A DNA stretch of 48,849 nucleotides from CACKLF01 sp002725175 (GCA_002725175.2 PBQX02000084.1:1-48849); one strand, 5' to 3'; counted from the stretch's first letter, positions 26,456 through 36,203 are shown. Numbers and translations are program-made. The notes: generated from the sequence alone by a model not told the origin.

Positions 26456-27637
26456 CTATTTAATTTTCTCTTGAAATGAAGCAGCTATAGTTTCTATCCT
26501 ATTTATCCCTTCCCTAATCTCTTGATCGGTAATATTTAACGGGGGCAGAATGCGAATAACATTGTCTGCGGCAGGAATTAATAAGAGCTTTTGGTCATAA
26601 CCGGTTTCTATTAATGCCATATTATCCACTTTACATTTGAGGCCTAGCATTAATCCCTCCCCCCTTAATTCTTCAAAAATATCTGAATACTGATCTAGAA
26701 TTCTTGAAAGTTCTTGCATAAAAATTTTAGATTTCCGTTGCACTTCTTCCAAAAAACCAGGACTTGTAATTTCATCCAAAACGGCTCTAGCTACAGCACA
26801 AGCTAAAGGGTTTCCACCAAAAGTTGATCCGTGTGTACCTTTAGTCATTCCACTAGCTGCTTTATTAGTTGCTAAGCAAGCCCCTATTGGAAATCCTCCA
26901 CCCAGACCTTTTGCTATGGCCATTATATCTGGCAAGACATCATATTTTTCATGGGCAAACAATCTTCCAGATCGACCAACTCCACACTGAACTTCATCAA
27001 AAATCAATAGAATATCATTCTCATCACAGACTGTTCTTACTTCTCTGAGATAACTAGTTTCAAGACTTTTTATCCCACCTTCACCTTGAATAGGCTCCAT
27101 CAGAATGGCTGCTGTCTGATCATCTATACAATCTAGAATTTCAGTTAAATTATCAGAAGTCACTTGATCAAATCCCTGTAAATCAGGACCAAATCCTTTT
27201 GTTAACTTCTCTTCACCTGCTGCAGCTATAGTACCTAAAGTTCTACCATGGAAAGAACCATTTAAAGTTATTATTCTATTTTTTTTCTCCAAACCTTTGT
27301 CATAGAAATGCTTTCTAGCCATTTTAATGGCACATTCCACACTTTCAGCACCTGAATTGGTGAAAAAAACTTTTTCCGCAAAGGTGTTCTCAACCAAAAA
27401 ATCCGCAAGCTCATTCTGCTGCATAATATTATGTAAATTCGACGTATGCCAAATTTTTTCAGCTTGGTTTTTTAGAGTTTCTACTAATTTGGGATGACAG
27501 TGGCCTAATGAATTTACCGCTATACCTGACCCAAAGTCTAAATATAAATCACCTTCTTTTGTCTCAAGCCAAGAACCTTGTCCCCGCTCAAAACACAAAT
27601 TGCTTCTATTATAGGTAGGAAGAATAGAATTATTCAA
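26456..27637 (-). CDS. argD: Acetylornithine aminotransferase
   Basis: A 393-residue class III aminotransferase that converts N-acetylglutamate semialdehyde to N-acetylornithine; relatives can also act in lysine synthesis. Visible are FFTNSGAESVE (cofactor phosphate), LNGSFHGRTLGTI, LIFDEVQCGVGRSG (Asp to pyridine N) and MAIAKGLGGGFPIGA with the PLP lysine. The adjacency to argF makes the specific call secure. It is clearly distinct from the longer omega-amine aminotransferase at 9.7-11.0 kb. Confidence 0.95.
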   Translation of the reverse strand: MNNSILPTYNRSNLCFERGQGSWLETKEGDLYLDFGSGIAVNSLGHCHPKLVETLKNQAEKIWHTSNLHNIMQQNELADFLVENTFAEKVFFTNSGAESVECAIKMARKHFYDKGLEKKNRIITLNGSFHGRTLGTIAAAGEEKLTKGFGPDLQGFDQVTSDNLTEILDCIDDQTAAILMEPIQGEGGIKSLETSYLREVRTVCDENDILLIFDEVQCGVGRSGRLFAHEKYDVLPDIMAIAKGLGGGFPIGACLATNKAASGMTKGTHGSTFGGNPLACAVARAVLDEITSPGFLEEVQRKSKIFMQELSRILDQYSDIFEELRGEGLMLGLKCKVDNMALIETGYDQKLLLIPAADNVIRILPPLNITDQEIREGINRIETIAASFQEKIK

Positions 27638-27702
27638 ATATTTACTCCTGTTAAGGTAAATATGGATAAACGAATAGAGAAAATTAATCCATAGAACTAT
27701 TT

Positions 27703-28461
27703 TTAGTTTTTAAGTCGGACCCCACGAAACAATAAAATCCAATTAGCGGTAAACAAAAGAAAAATAAACACTAACGTAAACATGATACCATAAAAAATAT
27801 TCATGTCAGAGAAATTTAAAGCTCCAAAGCGAGCTCCGTCAATTAACCAAAAAACTGGATTCAAATAGCAAAGATTTTGGAAATATTCTGGGAGGACATT
27901 TATCGAATAAAAGGTCCCGGATAAGAAAGCCAAAGGTGTGATTATAAAATTGGTAATTCCATTCAAGTGATCAAATTTCTCACAAAAAATTCCGGCCATT
28001 ATACCCAGAAGTGATAATTCAAAGCTTGCTAATAGAATATATAGTATGAACAAAAAAATATTTTCACACGGCAAACCAATTAATGGAAAAATTAATATTG
28101 CTGATAAACTTCCAATAATCAAACCTCTAATTGTCCCTCCAATGCTNAGCCCAAGTAGCAACTCAAAGCTACTAAGTGGTGGCATTAAAGTATCCACGAT
28201 ATTTCCTTGAATTTTGGATATTAAAATAGAAAATGACGTGTTGGCAAAGGCATTTTGAATTNCGGCCATCATAATTACACCAGGTGCAATAAAAAATAAT
28301 TTTCCCTGATTTGAAATACTTTCATTTTCAAAAAAAATTAGAAAAAAAATAATTAAGAATACACAGGTAGAGAAAATTGGAGCTAAGACGGTTTGTCCCC
28401 ATACCGACCCAAATCTCTTTGTTTCTCTTTCAACTAGAGTAAATAGCCCAACGTGGTTCAT
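27703..28461 (-). CDS. ABC-2 type transporter permease
   Basis: A 252-residue inner-membrane protein with about six hydrophobic segments. The start GLFTLVERETKRFGSVWGQTVLAPIFST and the late FLSGTFYSINVLPEYFQNLCYLNPVFWLIDGAR are typical of ABC-2 export permeases (NodJ/YadH type). No ATP-binding partner is adjacent on either side, so the ATPase must be elsewhere. The substrate is unknown. It lies upstream of argD on the same strand with a 65-base gap and is divergent from gcrA. Confidence 0.88.
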   Translation of the reverse strand: MNHVGLFTLVERETKRFGSVWGQTVLAPIFSTCVFLIIFFLIFFENESISNQGKLFFIAPGVIMMAXIQNAFANTSFSILISKIQGNIVDTLMPPLSSFELLLGXSIGGTIRGLIIGSLSAILIFPLIGLPCENIFLFILYILLASFELSLLGIMAGIFCEKFDHLNGITNFIITPLAFLSGTFYSINVLPEYFQNLCYLNPVFWLIDGARFGALNFSDMNIFYGIMFTLVFIFLLFTANWILLFRGVRLKN

Positions 28462-28552
28462 TTTATTCGTTAACCTAAGTAAAATATCTTGTTTACATTA
28501 AAAATTAGCTTATTTATAGACGTGAGATCGAAATATTTCTGGAGAAATACAC

Positions 28553-29101
28553 ATGGCCTGGACNGATGAAAGAATAAAACAATTAAGGCAACTTTGGTCT
28601 GAGGGGCAAAGCGCCAGTAAGATTGCTGAAAAACTNGGTGGTGTTACTAGAAACGCCGTTATAGGNAAGATCCACAGACTAGGTCTTTCGAATAGATCGG
28701 AAAATTCAGAAAAAAAAATCATAACGAAAAAGAGAGGAAGACCNGCTAAAGTAAAAAATACAGATAATTTTCAGAAGCAAGNAGATAATAATAAAAATAA
28801 AGATTTTTCCCAAATAAATTCGGATAAATTTGATGACTTGCATGTAGATGGCCTTGAAGGTGATAAAAACATGTTACCTGAGGCAACTCTGGCAAACATC
28901 GCTGAATTAGAAGAAAATGCAAAGAAATTGAATCTTATGGAATTGACAGAGCGAACTTGTAAATGGCCAATAGGAGATCCAGCTACTGAAAATTTCTGGT
29001 TCTGTGGTCACCCTTCGGAACAAGGCAAACCGTATTGCTCCACCCATGTTAGTATTGCTTTTCAGCCTATTTCCTTGAAAAGAGAAAGAAAAGCAAAGTA
29101 A
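28553..29101 (+). CDS. gcrA: GcrA cell-cycle regulator
   Basis: A 182-residue transcription regulator restricted, to my knowledge, mainly to Alphaproteobacteria. The N-terminal helix-turn-helix region (MAW.DERIKQLRQLW, SASKIAEK, VTRNAVI.KIHRLGLS) is unmistakable. The C-terminal part carries CKWPIGDP...FWFCGHPS...YCSTH with C136, C151, H153, C162 and H165, a conserved Cys/His-rich region. In Caulobacter GcrA binds sigma-70 and activates promoters with methylated GANTC sites, linking transcription to replication. A CTGGAG site precedes the ATG. The linker between is low-complexity and charged. Confidence 0.95.
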   Translation: MAWXDERIKQLRQLWSEGQSASKIAEKXGGVTRNAVIXKIHRLGLSNRSENSEKKIITKKRGRXAKVKNTDNFQKQXDNNKNKDFSQINSDKFDDLHVDGLEGDKNMLPEATLANIAELEENAKKLNLMELTERTCKWPIGDPATENFWFCGHPSEQGKPYCSTHVSIAFQPISLKRERKAK

Positions 29102-29121
29102 AGTTACAGAAAAAAGATATN

Positions 29122-29550
29122 ATGATTTTATACAATCTTAAGTGTACAAATGGTCACAACTTTAACAGTTGGTTCGCATCTGCAGAAACTTTTGATAAAC
29201 TTAGTGGATTAGGACAATTATCTTGCGAAGTTTGTGGGTGCAGTGAGATCAAGAAAGACTTGATGAGTCCAAGATTGCAATCCGAGTCTAAAAATACAAA
29301 ATTTAAAAAAAATATGCTTGTGAAGCCTCATTCTGAAGCTGAAAAAATTCTTAAAGATTTTAAAGAAAAGATTGAAAAAAACTCGGAAAACGTTGGTAGA
29401 AACTTTGCTAAAATAGCGCGTGAGATCCATGAGGGNGATGCACCGGAACGCTCGATAATTGGCGAAGCNACTCCAAAAGAAACATTAGAGCTTATTGAAG
29501 ATGAGATNCCAGTGACACCTTTACCTTGGTTCAATCGAAAGTCGCATTAG
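29122..29550 (+). CDS. DUF1178 family protein
   Basis: A 142-residue protein beginning MILYNLKCTNGHNFNSWF, the DUF1178 hallmark. C8, H12, C35, C38 and C40 suggest a small metal-binding N-terminal domain. The middle is Lys-rich and helical, and the end ...PVTPLPWFNRK is also typical of the family. Function is unknown. It lies 20 bases after gcrA, likely in the same transcript, and upstream of lysC. Confidence 0.88.
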   Translation: MILYNLKCTNGHNFNSWFASAETFDKLSGLGQLSCEVCGCSEIKKDLMSPRLQSESKNTKFKKNMLVKPHSEAEKILKDFKEKIEKNSENVGRNFAKIAREIHEXDAPERSIIGEXTPKETLELIEDEXPVTPLPWFNRKSH

Positions 29551-29594
29551 CATAAAATTTTATCAATAGTATTACAGTTATTTAAGCGAANAAA

Positions 29595-30821
29595 ATGTCA
29601 TATNTTGTTCAAAAATTTGGAGGTACATCTGTTGGAGATCTTGAAAGAATAGAAAATGTNGCTGGAATTATAGCTTCAGAAGTACGAAAGAATAATAAGG
29701 TTATTGCCATTGTTTCAGCGATGTCTGGTGAAACAAATAGGCTAGTAGAGCAAGTTAAANAAACGTCACCAGTTTATGATGGTAGAGAATATGATGTTAT
29801 TGTTAGTACAGGGGAAAATATAACTGCGGGTTTGCTTGCAATAAAACTCCAGGACCTCGGTATCCCAGCAAGAAGTTGGATGGGCTGGCAAATTCCTATT
29901 ATCACGACGTCAATGCATTCNAATGCACGCATATTAGAAATCAAAACAGAGAATATTGAAAAAAAATTTNTTGAAGGTATGAAAGTTGCTATAGTTTCTG
30001 GCTTTCANGGCATTAGCAAAGAAAATAGAATAAGTACACTTGGAAGAGGTGGATCTGACACCACTGCAGTGGCTATTTCAGCGGCATTTAATGCAAAAAG
30101 ATGTGATATATTTACNGATGTAGAAGGTNTCTTTACAACAGATCCTCGTATAGTAAAAAGTGCTCGGAAGTTAGATAAAATTTCCTATGAGGAAATGCTT
30201 GAATTGGCTTCAATGGGAGCAAAAGTCCTTCATACAAGATCTGTTGAACTAGCAATGCGATATGATGTAAATTTACAAGTTTTAAGTAGTTTTCAAGAAA
30301 AAATTGGTACATTAGTTTGTAGAGAGGACAAAATGTTAGAAAGTAGAATGATATCAGGGGTAGCCTCCTCAAAGGATGAGGCAAAAGTTACTCTATCGGG
30401 AGTTTTAGACAAGCCNGGAATTGCTGCCGCCATATTTGGNCCCCTGTCTGAGTCTGGTATAAACGTCGATATGATTATCCAAAATGTATCGGAAAATGAA
30501 ACTACGGACATAACATTTTCATGCCCTATGTCTCAGGTTTCAGAGGCAGAAGCGGCAATACATAAAGCCTCGAAGAAGAAAGAAATATCTTTTAAAGCTT
30601 GTGTGATTGACACTGAGGTAGCAAAAGTATCCATTNTAGGCATTGGAATGAGAAGCCATGCTGGTATAGCAAAAAAGATGTTTGAATCACTTGCAAATGA
30701 AAACATAAATATACTAGTNATATCNACATCAGAAATTAAGATATCTATCCTTGTTGAGCAAAAGTATATGGAGCTCGCTGTCCAAGTACTCCATGATGCA
30801 TTTGAGTTAGATAAAGTCTAA
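29595..30821 (+). CDS. lysC: Aspartate kinase
   Basis: A 408-residue aspartokinase, the first step from aspartate to lysine, threonine and methionine. KFGGTSVG (residues 7-14) marks the kinase active site; GRGGSDTTAVA and DVEG.FTTDPR follow. The C-terminal half holds two ACT domains (e.g. GIAAAIF and VSI.GIGMRSHAGIA), implying feedback control by lysine and/or threonine. Length is normal for the monofunctional class. About a dozen Ns occur, mostly leaving the residue clear. The threonine synthase gene lies about 3.3 kb away on the other strand. Confidence 0.95.
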   Translation: MSYXVQKFGGTSVGDLERIENXAGIIASEVRKNNKVIAIVSAMSGETNRLVEQVKXTSPVYDGREYDVIVSTGENITAGLLAIKLQDLGIPARSWMGWQIPIITTSMHXNARILEIKTENIEKKFXEGMKVAIVSGFXGISKENRISTLGRGGSDTTAVAISAAFNAKRCDIFXDVEGXFTTDPRIVKSARKLDKISYEEMLELASMGAKVLHTRSVELAMRYDVNLQVLSSFQEKIGTLVCREDKMLESRMISGVASSKDEAKVTLSGVLDKXGIAAAIFXPLSESGINVDMIIQNVSENETTDITFSCPMSQVSEAEAAIHKASKKKEISFKACVIDTEVAKVSIXGIGMRSHAGIAKKMFESLANENINILXIXTSEIKISILVEQKYMELAVQVLHDAFELDKV

Positions 30822-30843
30822 GNAGTGATGTTGGAAAGAATTC

Positions 30844-32259
30844 TTAATTAATAAAAATACTACCAGGATTCAGGATATTTTTCGGATCNAAAGTATTTTT
30901 TATTCNTTTCATTAATTCAAGCTTTATAGGTTCTGAATATTTGTATAAGTCATCTTTCTTTAATCGNCCAATACCATGCTCTGCGCTAATAGAGCCATTA
31001 TNGTCAAAAACTAAACTATTTACCCTTTCTGTAATTTTCTCAGAAAAAAAATCAAATTCTTTTTTTGAAACTCCATTTGGCGGGAATACATTGAAATGTA
31101 AATTACCATCACCAACATGGCCAAAACAATTTACTCTAACAGAATTTGAAATTCCTAATATTTCTTCCTCTGCCTTACCAATAAATTCTGCTATTTTTGC
31201 TATAGGTAAAGAGATGTCATGATTTGAAATTGCTCCAATTAACCGATTAGCTTCCGGAATTAACTCTCTAATTTCCCACAATGAATCGTACTGCCGCTCA
31301 TTTTGGGATATAACTATTTCATCAACTACCCCCTTCTGATTAGCTTCGTATAGACAAGACTCGAAAAAATCCTTTAACAAACTTATTTCCGTTGACCCTA
31401 CCTCCAACAGTACAAACCAGTCTCTTTTTGAGTTTATTGGGAATGATTTGCGAAGGCCTGTCATACTTAGAAACTCTATTCCAGTTGAGCTTATTAATTC
31501 GAATGCCTGAAGGGAAAATTCTAATCTAGAATTTAAAAAACTATATAATTCAACTGCCTCATTGGGCGATCTGATGGAAACCATAGCTGCAATATTATTT
31601 GTTTTTGGAAATGTTTTTAGTGAAGCAGCTGTAATGACTCCCAAAGTTCCCTCAGAGCCAATTAATAAATTTCTTATGTCATAACCTGAATTATCCTTTT
31701 TCAATTCCTTCAAGTCATTAAAGAGTTTACCATCCGCCAACACTGCTTCAATTCCTAGGCACAAATCACGTGCACTGCCATATTTTAAGACATTAACTCC
31801 TCCAGCATTCGTTGCTAAATTTCCACCGATCATACAACTTCCCTGAGAAGCCAATGTTAATGGAAACTGTCTTCCATAATTCTGACTTAGGCGTTTTACT
31901 TCTGACAAAATCATACCAGATTCAACTTTAATGATACCACTAATTGGATCAAAATCTCTTAATTTATTTAACCGCTCTAGAGATAAGAGTAGTGGTTGGC
32001 CACTTGTAGAAATTTGTCCACAAACTAACCCCGATCCTCCAGAATAAGGAACTATTCCAAACCCCAAAGAATTTGCAGACTTGATTATTTCTGATACATC
32101 TTTGGCGTTACGAGGTTTTGCGACGAACTGAGCAGTATTATTAAATTTACCTCTCGGTTCCATTTTGTATTTTTCATCCAGAGATGAAAAAATAACACCG
32201 GAAATGGTGTTTTCCAGAATTTCAATAATTTTAGAATCTACAGGCCGCAAGTCGCTCAT
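30844..32259 (-). CDS. FAD-linked oxidase, GlcD / D-2-hydroxyacid dehydrogenase family
   Basis: A 471-residue flavoprotein. The N-terminal PCMH FAD-binding domain shows AKPRNAKDVSEIIKSANSLG, PYSGGSGLVCGQ and GNLATNAGGVNVLKYG. The C-terminal cap has FGHVGDGNLHFNVFPP, the conserved His cluster of GlcD, D-lactate and D-2-hydroxyglutarate dehydrogenases, and an AEHGI motif. It oxidises a D-2-hydroxy acid; which one cannot be told. No GlcE/GlcF partner genes are present, which favours a single-subunit enzyme of the D-lactate or D-2-hydroxyglutarate type. It converges with lysC 22 bases away. Confidence 0.88.
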   Translation of the reverse strand: MSDLRPVDSKIIEILENTISGVIFSSLDEKYKMEPRGKFNNTAQFVAKPRNAKDVSEIIKSANSLGFGIVPYSGGSGLVCGQISTSGQPLLLSLERLNKLRDFDPISGIIKVESGMILSEVKRLSQNYGRQFPLTLASQGSCMIGGNLATNAGGVNVLKYGSARDLCLGIEAVLADGKLFNDLKELKKDNSGYDIRNLLIGSEGTLGVITAASLKTFPKTNNIAAMVSIRSPNEAVELYSFLNSRLEFSLQAFELISSTGIEFLSMTGLRKSFPINSKRDWFVLLEVGSTEISLLKDFFESCLYEANQKGVVDEIVISQNERQYDSLWEIRELIPEANRLIGAISNHDISLPIAKIAEFIGKAEEEILGISNSVRVNCFGHVGDGNLHFNVFPPNGVSKKEFDFFSEKITERVNSLVFDXNGSISAEHGIXRLKKDDLYKYSEPIKLELMKXIKNTXDPKNILNPGSIFIN

Positions 32260-32289
32260 TTAGTTGTACCTTCGAATTTCATTTTTTAT

Positions 32290-32859
32290 TTATTTTCTTT
32301 CTGGCGCTAAATAAGAAAAAATCATGTGATCCCTCCAATTACCTTTTATTTTCAGGTATTTTCTCCCAATGCCCTCTTCAGAAAAATTAAATTTCCTTAG
32401 CAAATTTATTGATGCTGTATTTTCTGGCAGGGTTGCTGCCGATATTTTTGTTATTTTCCAGTTTCTTACCGCAAAATTAATAACAGAACCCAATGCAGCT
32501 GACATAAGTCCTTGTCTATAGTATTCTGACCCTAACCAATAACCTATGTAACCCGAATAAAAAGGACCAAACTTTACATTCTCCAAAGTAATTGAACCTA
32601 CTAAATCTAAGGTAGGTTTTTGGAATATGAGCATAGATATAACTTCCTTATTTTTAAAACCTCTCTTCGCCCACTCTACTCTAATTTTAAAATCACTATA
32701 TGAATTTTTCTTTAATGCGCCGTCAGGTTCCCAGCAGGAAAGGTATGAAAAGTTATTAGTCCGTAAATTTACCCAAGGTATATAATCAGATCTATTTGGC
32801 AATCTTAGGAAGACTTTTTCATTCTCTAATGAAATGAGTTTTTTTTGCCATAAAAACAT
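32290..32859 (-). CDS. GNAT acetyltransferase, RimJ-like
   Basis: A 189-residue acetyltransferase of the GNAT superfamily. FLRLPNRSDYIPWVNLR near the start, then GYIGYWLGSEYYRQGLMSAAL, which is the acetyl-CoA binding region typical of RimJ/RimL enzymes, and ENTASINLLRKFNFSEEG near the C-terminus. RimJ acetylates ribosomal protein S5 in E. coli; the target here is unknown. It lies four bases after the M16 peptidase on the same strand, at the end of the long ctaC-to-GNAT gene run, an arrangement I know from other alphaproteobacteria. Confidence 0.88.
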   Translation of the reverse strand: MFLWQKKLISLENEKVFLRLPNRSDYIPWVNLRTNNFSYLSCWEPDGALKKNSYSDFKIRVEWAKRGFKNKEVISMLIFQKPTLDLVGSITLENVKFGPFYSGYIGYWLGSEYYRQGLMSAALGSVINFAVRNWKITKISAATLPENTASINLLRKFNFSEEGIGRKYLKIKGNWRDHMIFSYLAPERK

Positions 32860-32863
32860 TAGC

Positions 32864-34126
32864 TTACTTATTTAAAACCGAAAGAAGATGTGACAATTCT
32901 GGGGCTTTAGTAATCGGCCCATAAAGCGATAAGCCTGCCTTTTTATTATTGAGCAATGCTAAACCAAAGTCCTTAACTTTTTGGACATTTACCTCTTCTA
33001 TTTTTTCTATTATTTCCTCCAAATCAACAATTCGCCCCCATATAGTCAAGGAGCGGGCCATTCTTTCACACCTACTAAAAGGATTCTCTAATGCCATTAA
33101 CATGCCTGCCTTCATCTGGGCTTTAGCTCTTTTCACTTCATTATCCATAACATTTGATGTCAGTTTTTTTAATTCTTCTGCAACAACATTAGAAAGTTCA
33201 CCAACCTGATCTCTACCCGTACCAGAATAAATCATTATTGAGCCAGTATCTGATAAAGTTTCAATGAATGAAAAAATTGAATAACANANTCCNCTTTTNT
33301 CTCTTAATTGTTGAAACAACCTNGAAGACATTCCTCCNCCTAAGATTGAAGTAAATACTCGTGCATCATACAATTTTGGATCCGTTAGTTTTGGTGCCTC
33401 AAGTGCAAAAGCAAAGTGAGCTTGCTCCAAGTCTTTTTCCTTCCTATACTCACCACCTCCAAATTCTGCCTTAATAGGCTTAGGGGNATCTATGGCATCC
33501 AAAAATCCAAACTTCTCCTCTATTATGCGAAATACCTCTGTGTGCCTTACTCCTCCAGCCACACAAANAATCATTTCTTTAGGAGCATAATGCTTTCTTA
33601 GAAAATTAAAAAAGTCTTTCTGCCCAAACCTTTTAACGTTTTCCGGGTTTCCTAAAATACTCCGNCCTATTGGCTGATCTGGATAACAGNCGNCTTGGAG
33701 CCAATCAAAAACTACATCATCCGGAGTATCCAAATACATTCCGATTTCTTGGATAATTACCTCCCTTTCAACTTCAATTTCCGTATCAAGGAAAGTTGAA
33801 TTAAGGATTATGTCACTTAAAACGTCTAGACCAATATTTACATGTTCAGAAAGAACCTTAGCAGAATAATTCGTTACCTCCCGGCCCGTGTATGCATTAA
33901 TATATCCACCGATATCTTCGATTTTCTCTGCAATTTCTAAAGCATTCCTTGTTTTGGTTCCCTTAAAAGCTAAGTGCTCCAAAAAATGAGCGATACCATT
34001 TTCTTCTCTTTTTTCATAACGTGCCCCTACATTTACCCATACTCCAATAGAAGCAGTCCTTATCTCTGGCATCTCTTCAACAGCGACTCTGAGGCCATTA
34101 CTTAAGGAATGAAAATGTATCGTCAA
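32864..34126 (-). CDS. M16 family zinc peptidase (processing-peptidase-like)
   Basis: A 420-residue M16B metallopeptidase. The inverted zinc motif HFLEH (H47, E50, H51) is followed exactly 76 residues later by the third ligand E127 in REVIIQEIGMY, as in mitochondrial processing peptidase beta subunits. The downstream Gly/Arg-rich GRDQVGELSN region fits the second half of the fold. The start is TTG, whose bases overlap the thrC stop (TTGA), implying translational coupling. It probably degrades or trims peptides; location is not clear because no signal peptide is seen. Confidence 0.92.
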   Translation of the reverse strand: MTIHFHSLSNGLRVAVEEMPEIRTASIGVWVNVGARYEKREENGIAHFLEHLAFKGTKTRNALEIAEKIEDIGGYINAYTGREVTNYSAKVLSEHVNIGLDVLSDIILNSTFLDTEIEVEREVIIQEIGMYLDTPDDVVFDWLQXXCYPDQPIXRSILGNPENVKRFGQKDFFNFLRKHYAPKEMIXCVAGGVRHTEVFRIIEEKFGFLDAIDXPKPIKAEFGGGEYRKEKDLEQAHFAFALEAPKLTDPKLYDARVFTSILXGGMSXRLFQQLRXKXGXCYSIFSFIETLSDTGSIMIYSGTGRDQVGELSNVVAEELKKLTSNVMDNEVKRAKAQMKAGMLMALENPFSRCERMARSLTIWGRIVDLEEIIEKIEEVNVQKVKDFGLALLNNKKAGLSLYGPITKAPELSHLLSVLNK

Positions 34127-35520
34127 GATAATTTCCNATCCAAAATAACTTGCTTTAANTGCTCAACATCATCCGCCAGTACATCAAAATTTTCTTCTAA
34201 NTCTAGCANCCTTTTTAATCTAGATGGAATCTTAACCTGAAGATCTAAAACTTTATCTATAACATTATTAAACTTACTTGGATGNGCTGTTGCTAATGAA
34301 ATCATAGGAGTTTCTGGGGATTTTTTTAGATACTGCCTTGCTATTCTTGTACCAGCCGCTGTGTGAGGACAAATAATTTTATTGAAGNTTTCATAAAAGA
34401 AAGAAATTTCTTCCTTAAGTTCCTGATCATTTCCAGAGCCCCCATAAAAATTTTCTCTAAAATTCTTCAAAGATTTATCATTNAGCTTGAATGAATTATT
34501 TTTAAGGAGTTCATTCATTAGCCTACAAACCTCAGTTTGATTGCCCTCAAAAAGATCAAAAATTAACCTTTCAAAATTCGAAGAGACCTGAATATCCATT
34601 GAAGGTGCTATTGTAGCAGTAACATTTTTTTTGTCATAAACACCAGTTTTCAAGGTCCTTTGCAAGATGTCATTCTGATTACTTGCNATTATTAATTTAT
34701 TAATCGGCAGACCCATTTTTTTTGCTACATATCCTGCATATATATCGCCAAAATTTCCCGTAGGTACCGAGAAATTTACTCCATCTCTATATGAAGNTAT
34801 AGAAAAAGTACTTTTAAAATAATAAACTGTTTGTGCTAAAATTCTTGCCCAATTAATGGAATTCACCGCACTCAAATNCACCTTATGCCTAAAGACCTCA
34901 TCTCCAAATAATTCCTTNACCATCCTTTGACAATCATCAAAATCACCCTTGATCGCTATTGGAAAAATATTTGAATCTGTTGATGTGGTNATTTGGAGTC
35001 TTTGCATGTCTGATATCCTGCCTTCTGGAAAAAGAACGTAGAGATCAACCTGTTGCTTTCCTTTAAAAGCTTCTACGGCTGCTGAACCAGTATCACCAGA
35101 AGTTGCGGTCACTATCGTTAATCTTTTGCTTTCCTTAGAGAGAAATAATTCAAATAGGTTCCCAATAAATTGCATTGCAAAGTCTTTAAAGGCCAGGGTA
35201 GGTCCATGATATAATTCAAGCAAATACTCATTATTGCCTATACTTAAAGTAGGACAGAAATTTCCTTTTCCAAAGCTGCCGTACGAAGTATTAATAGTTT
35301 GAAACAATTCAGGATCGGATATTTCAGGACCAATAAATTTTCGCATTATATTAAATGCTAGATTTACATAATCTAATCCCTCTAAACTTCCCATTTCCTC
35401 TTCTGACAATAATGGGTAATTTTCAGGAATATATAACCCCCCATCACTTGCCAAACCAGATAATACAGCTTCTTTAAATCCGAGTGGAGTTGCTTGACCT
35501 CGAGTAGATATATAAAGCAA
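34123..35520 (-). CDS. thrC: Threonine synthase
   Basis: A 465-residue PLP enzyme that makes threonine from phosphohomoserine. It begins MLYISTRGQATPLGFKEAVL, typical of the longer ThrC class, with the PLP lysine K112 in LYHGPTLAFKDFAMQF, TATSGDTGSAAVEAF for the cofactor phosphate, and SVPTGNFGDIYAGY. It lies 11 bases after surf1 in the oxidase-assembly gene run and shares a 4-base overlap with the M16 peptidase gene. Ns are present but the frame is clean. Confidence 0.95.
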   Translation of the reverse strand: MLYISTRGQATPLGFKEAVLSGLASDGGLYIPENYPLLSEEEMGSLEGLDYVNLAFNIMRKFIGPEISDPELFQTINTSYGSFGKGNFCPTLSIGNNEYLLELYHGPTLAFKDFAMQFIGNLFELFLSKESKRLTIVTATSGDTGSAAVEAFKGKQQVDLYVLFPEGRISDMQRLQXTTSTDSNIFPIAIKGDFDDCQRMXKELFGDEVFRHKVXLSAVNSINWARILAQTVYYFKSTFSIXSYRDGVNFSVPTGNFGDIYAGYVAKKMGLPINKLIXASNQNDILQRTLKTGVYDKKNVTATIAPSMDIQVSSNFERLIFDLFEGNQTEVCRLMNELLKNNSFKXNDKSLKNFRENFYGGSGNDQELKEEISFFYEXFNKIICPHTAAGTRIARQYLKKSPETPMISLATXHPSKFNNVIDKVLDLQVKIPSRLKRXLXLEENFDVLADDVEXLKQVILDXKLS

Positions 35521-35531
35521 AAGTTATTCTC

Positions 35532-36203
35532 CTAAATTTTTTTTAATCTAGACCAAAAAAAATAAATAGTCATAAAAAACCAAATAATTGCCAAAGAAAA
35601 CCACGTAACTGCATATTCAAAGTGATTATTGGGGATACCAATTGTTAAAGGTTTGGGATTAATATGATTGTCAGCCTTATTTTCGTTCACGGCAATGAGT
35701 AATATAGGAGCTGTCTTAAGATGCTCTGACATTTCATGCACGTCGCGAGCAAACCATATACCTCTCTCGAGATTTGGCTTTGGTGTAAAATAATCGATTT
35801 CATCTGGCCATAGAAGATTGCCCTCAACAAAATTTGACTCAGTTGTCTTTTTAATATCTTTGAACTTTTCTAAAATGAACCCCCGATCTACCAAAATAGT
35901 GGAGCCAGAGTTTGTCAGGAAAGGCATAATTACTCTAAAACCAGGACCTTTAAATTTCTCAGAAGTTAAAACATGAATTTCATCAGGAAGAAAAATTCCT
36001 TCAACAGCTACTTTTAGATACTGATCATCACTTTTCTTTGGGTCAAGTGGCAATGCTACGCTAGGTCGATTAATCCGCATCTCAATTCTGCTCAGCAAGT
36101 CTTCCTTCCAAGTAAGCCTCTGAATCTGCCAAAACCCTAATGAAGCAAGAATACCTACTCCAATCAGACCAAAAATTATAGGAACAAAAACCTTGTTTAC
36201 CAA
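35532..36203 (-). CDS. SURF1 family cytochrome oxidase assembly protein
   Basis: A 223-residue SURF1-family protein with one membrane segment near each end (FVPIIFGLIGVGILASLGFWQ and VTWFSLAIIWFFMTIYFFW) and a periplasmic domain between. LGFWQIQRLTWKEDLL and the ILVDRGFI segment are characteristic. SURF1 helps insert haem a into subunit I of cytochrome c oxidase. It follows ctaE on the same strand with a 54-base gap, in the expected operon position. Confidence 0.93.
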   Translation of the reverse strand: MVNKVFVPIIFGLIGVGILASLGFWQIQRLTWKEDLLSRIEMRINRPSVALPLDPKKSDDQYLKVAVEGIFLPDEIHVLTSEKFKGPGFRVIMPFLTNSGSTILVDRGFILEKFKDIKKTTESNFVEGNLLWPDEIDYFTPKPNLERGIWFARDVHEMSEHLKTAPILLIAVNENKADNHINPKPLTIGIPNNHFEYAVTWFSLAIIWFFMTIYFFWSRLKKI

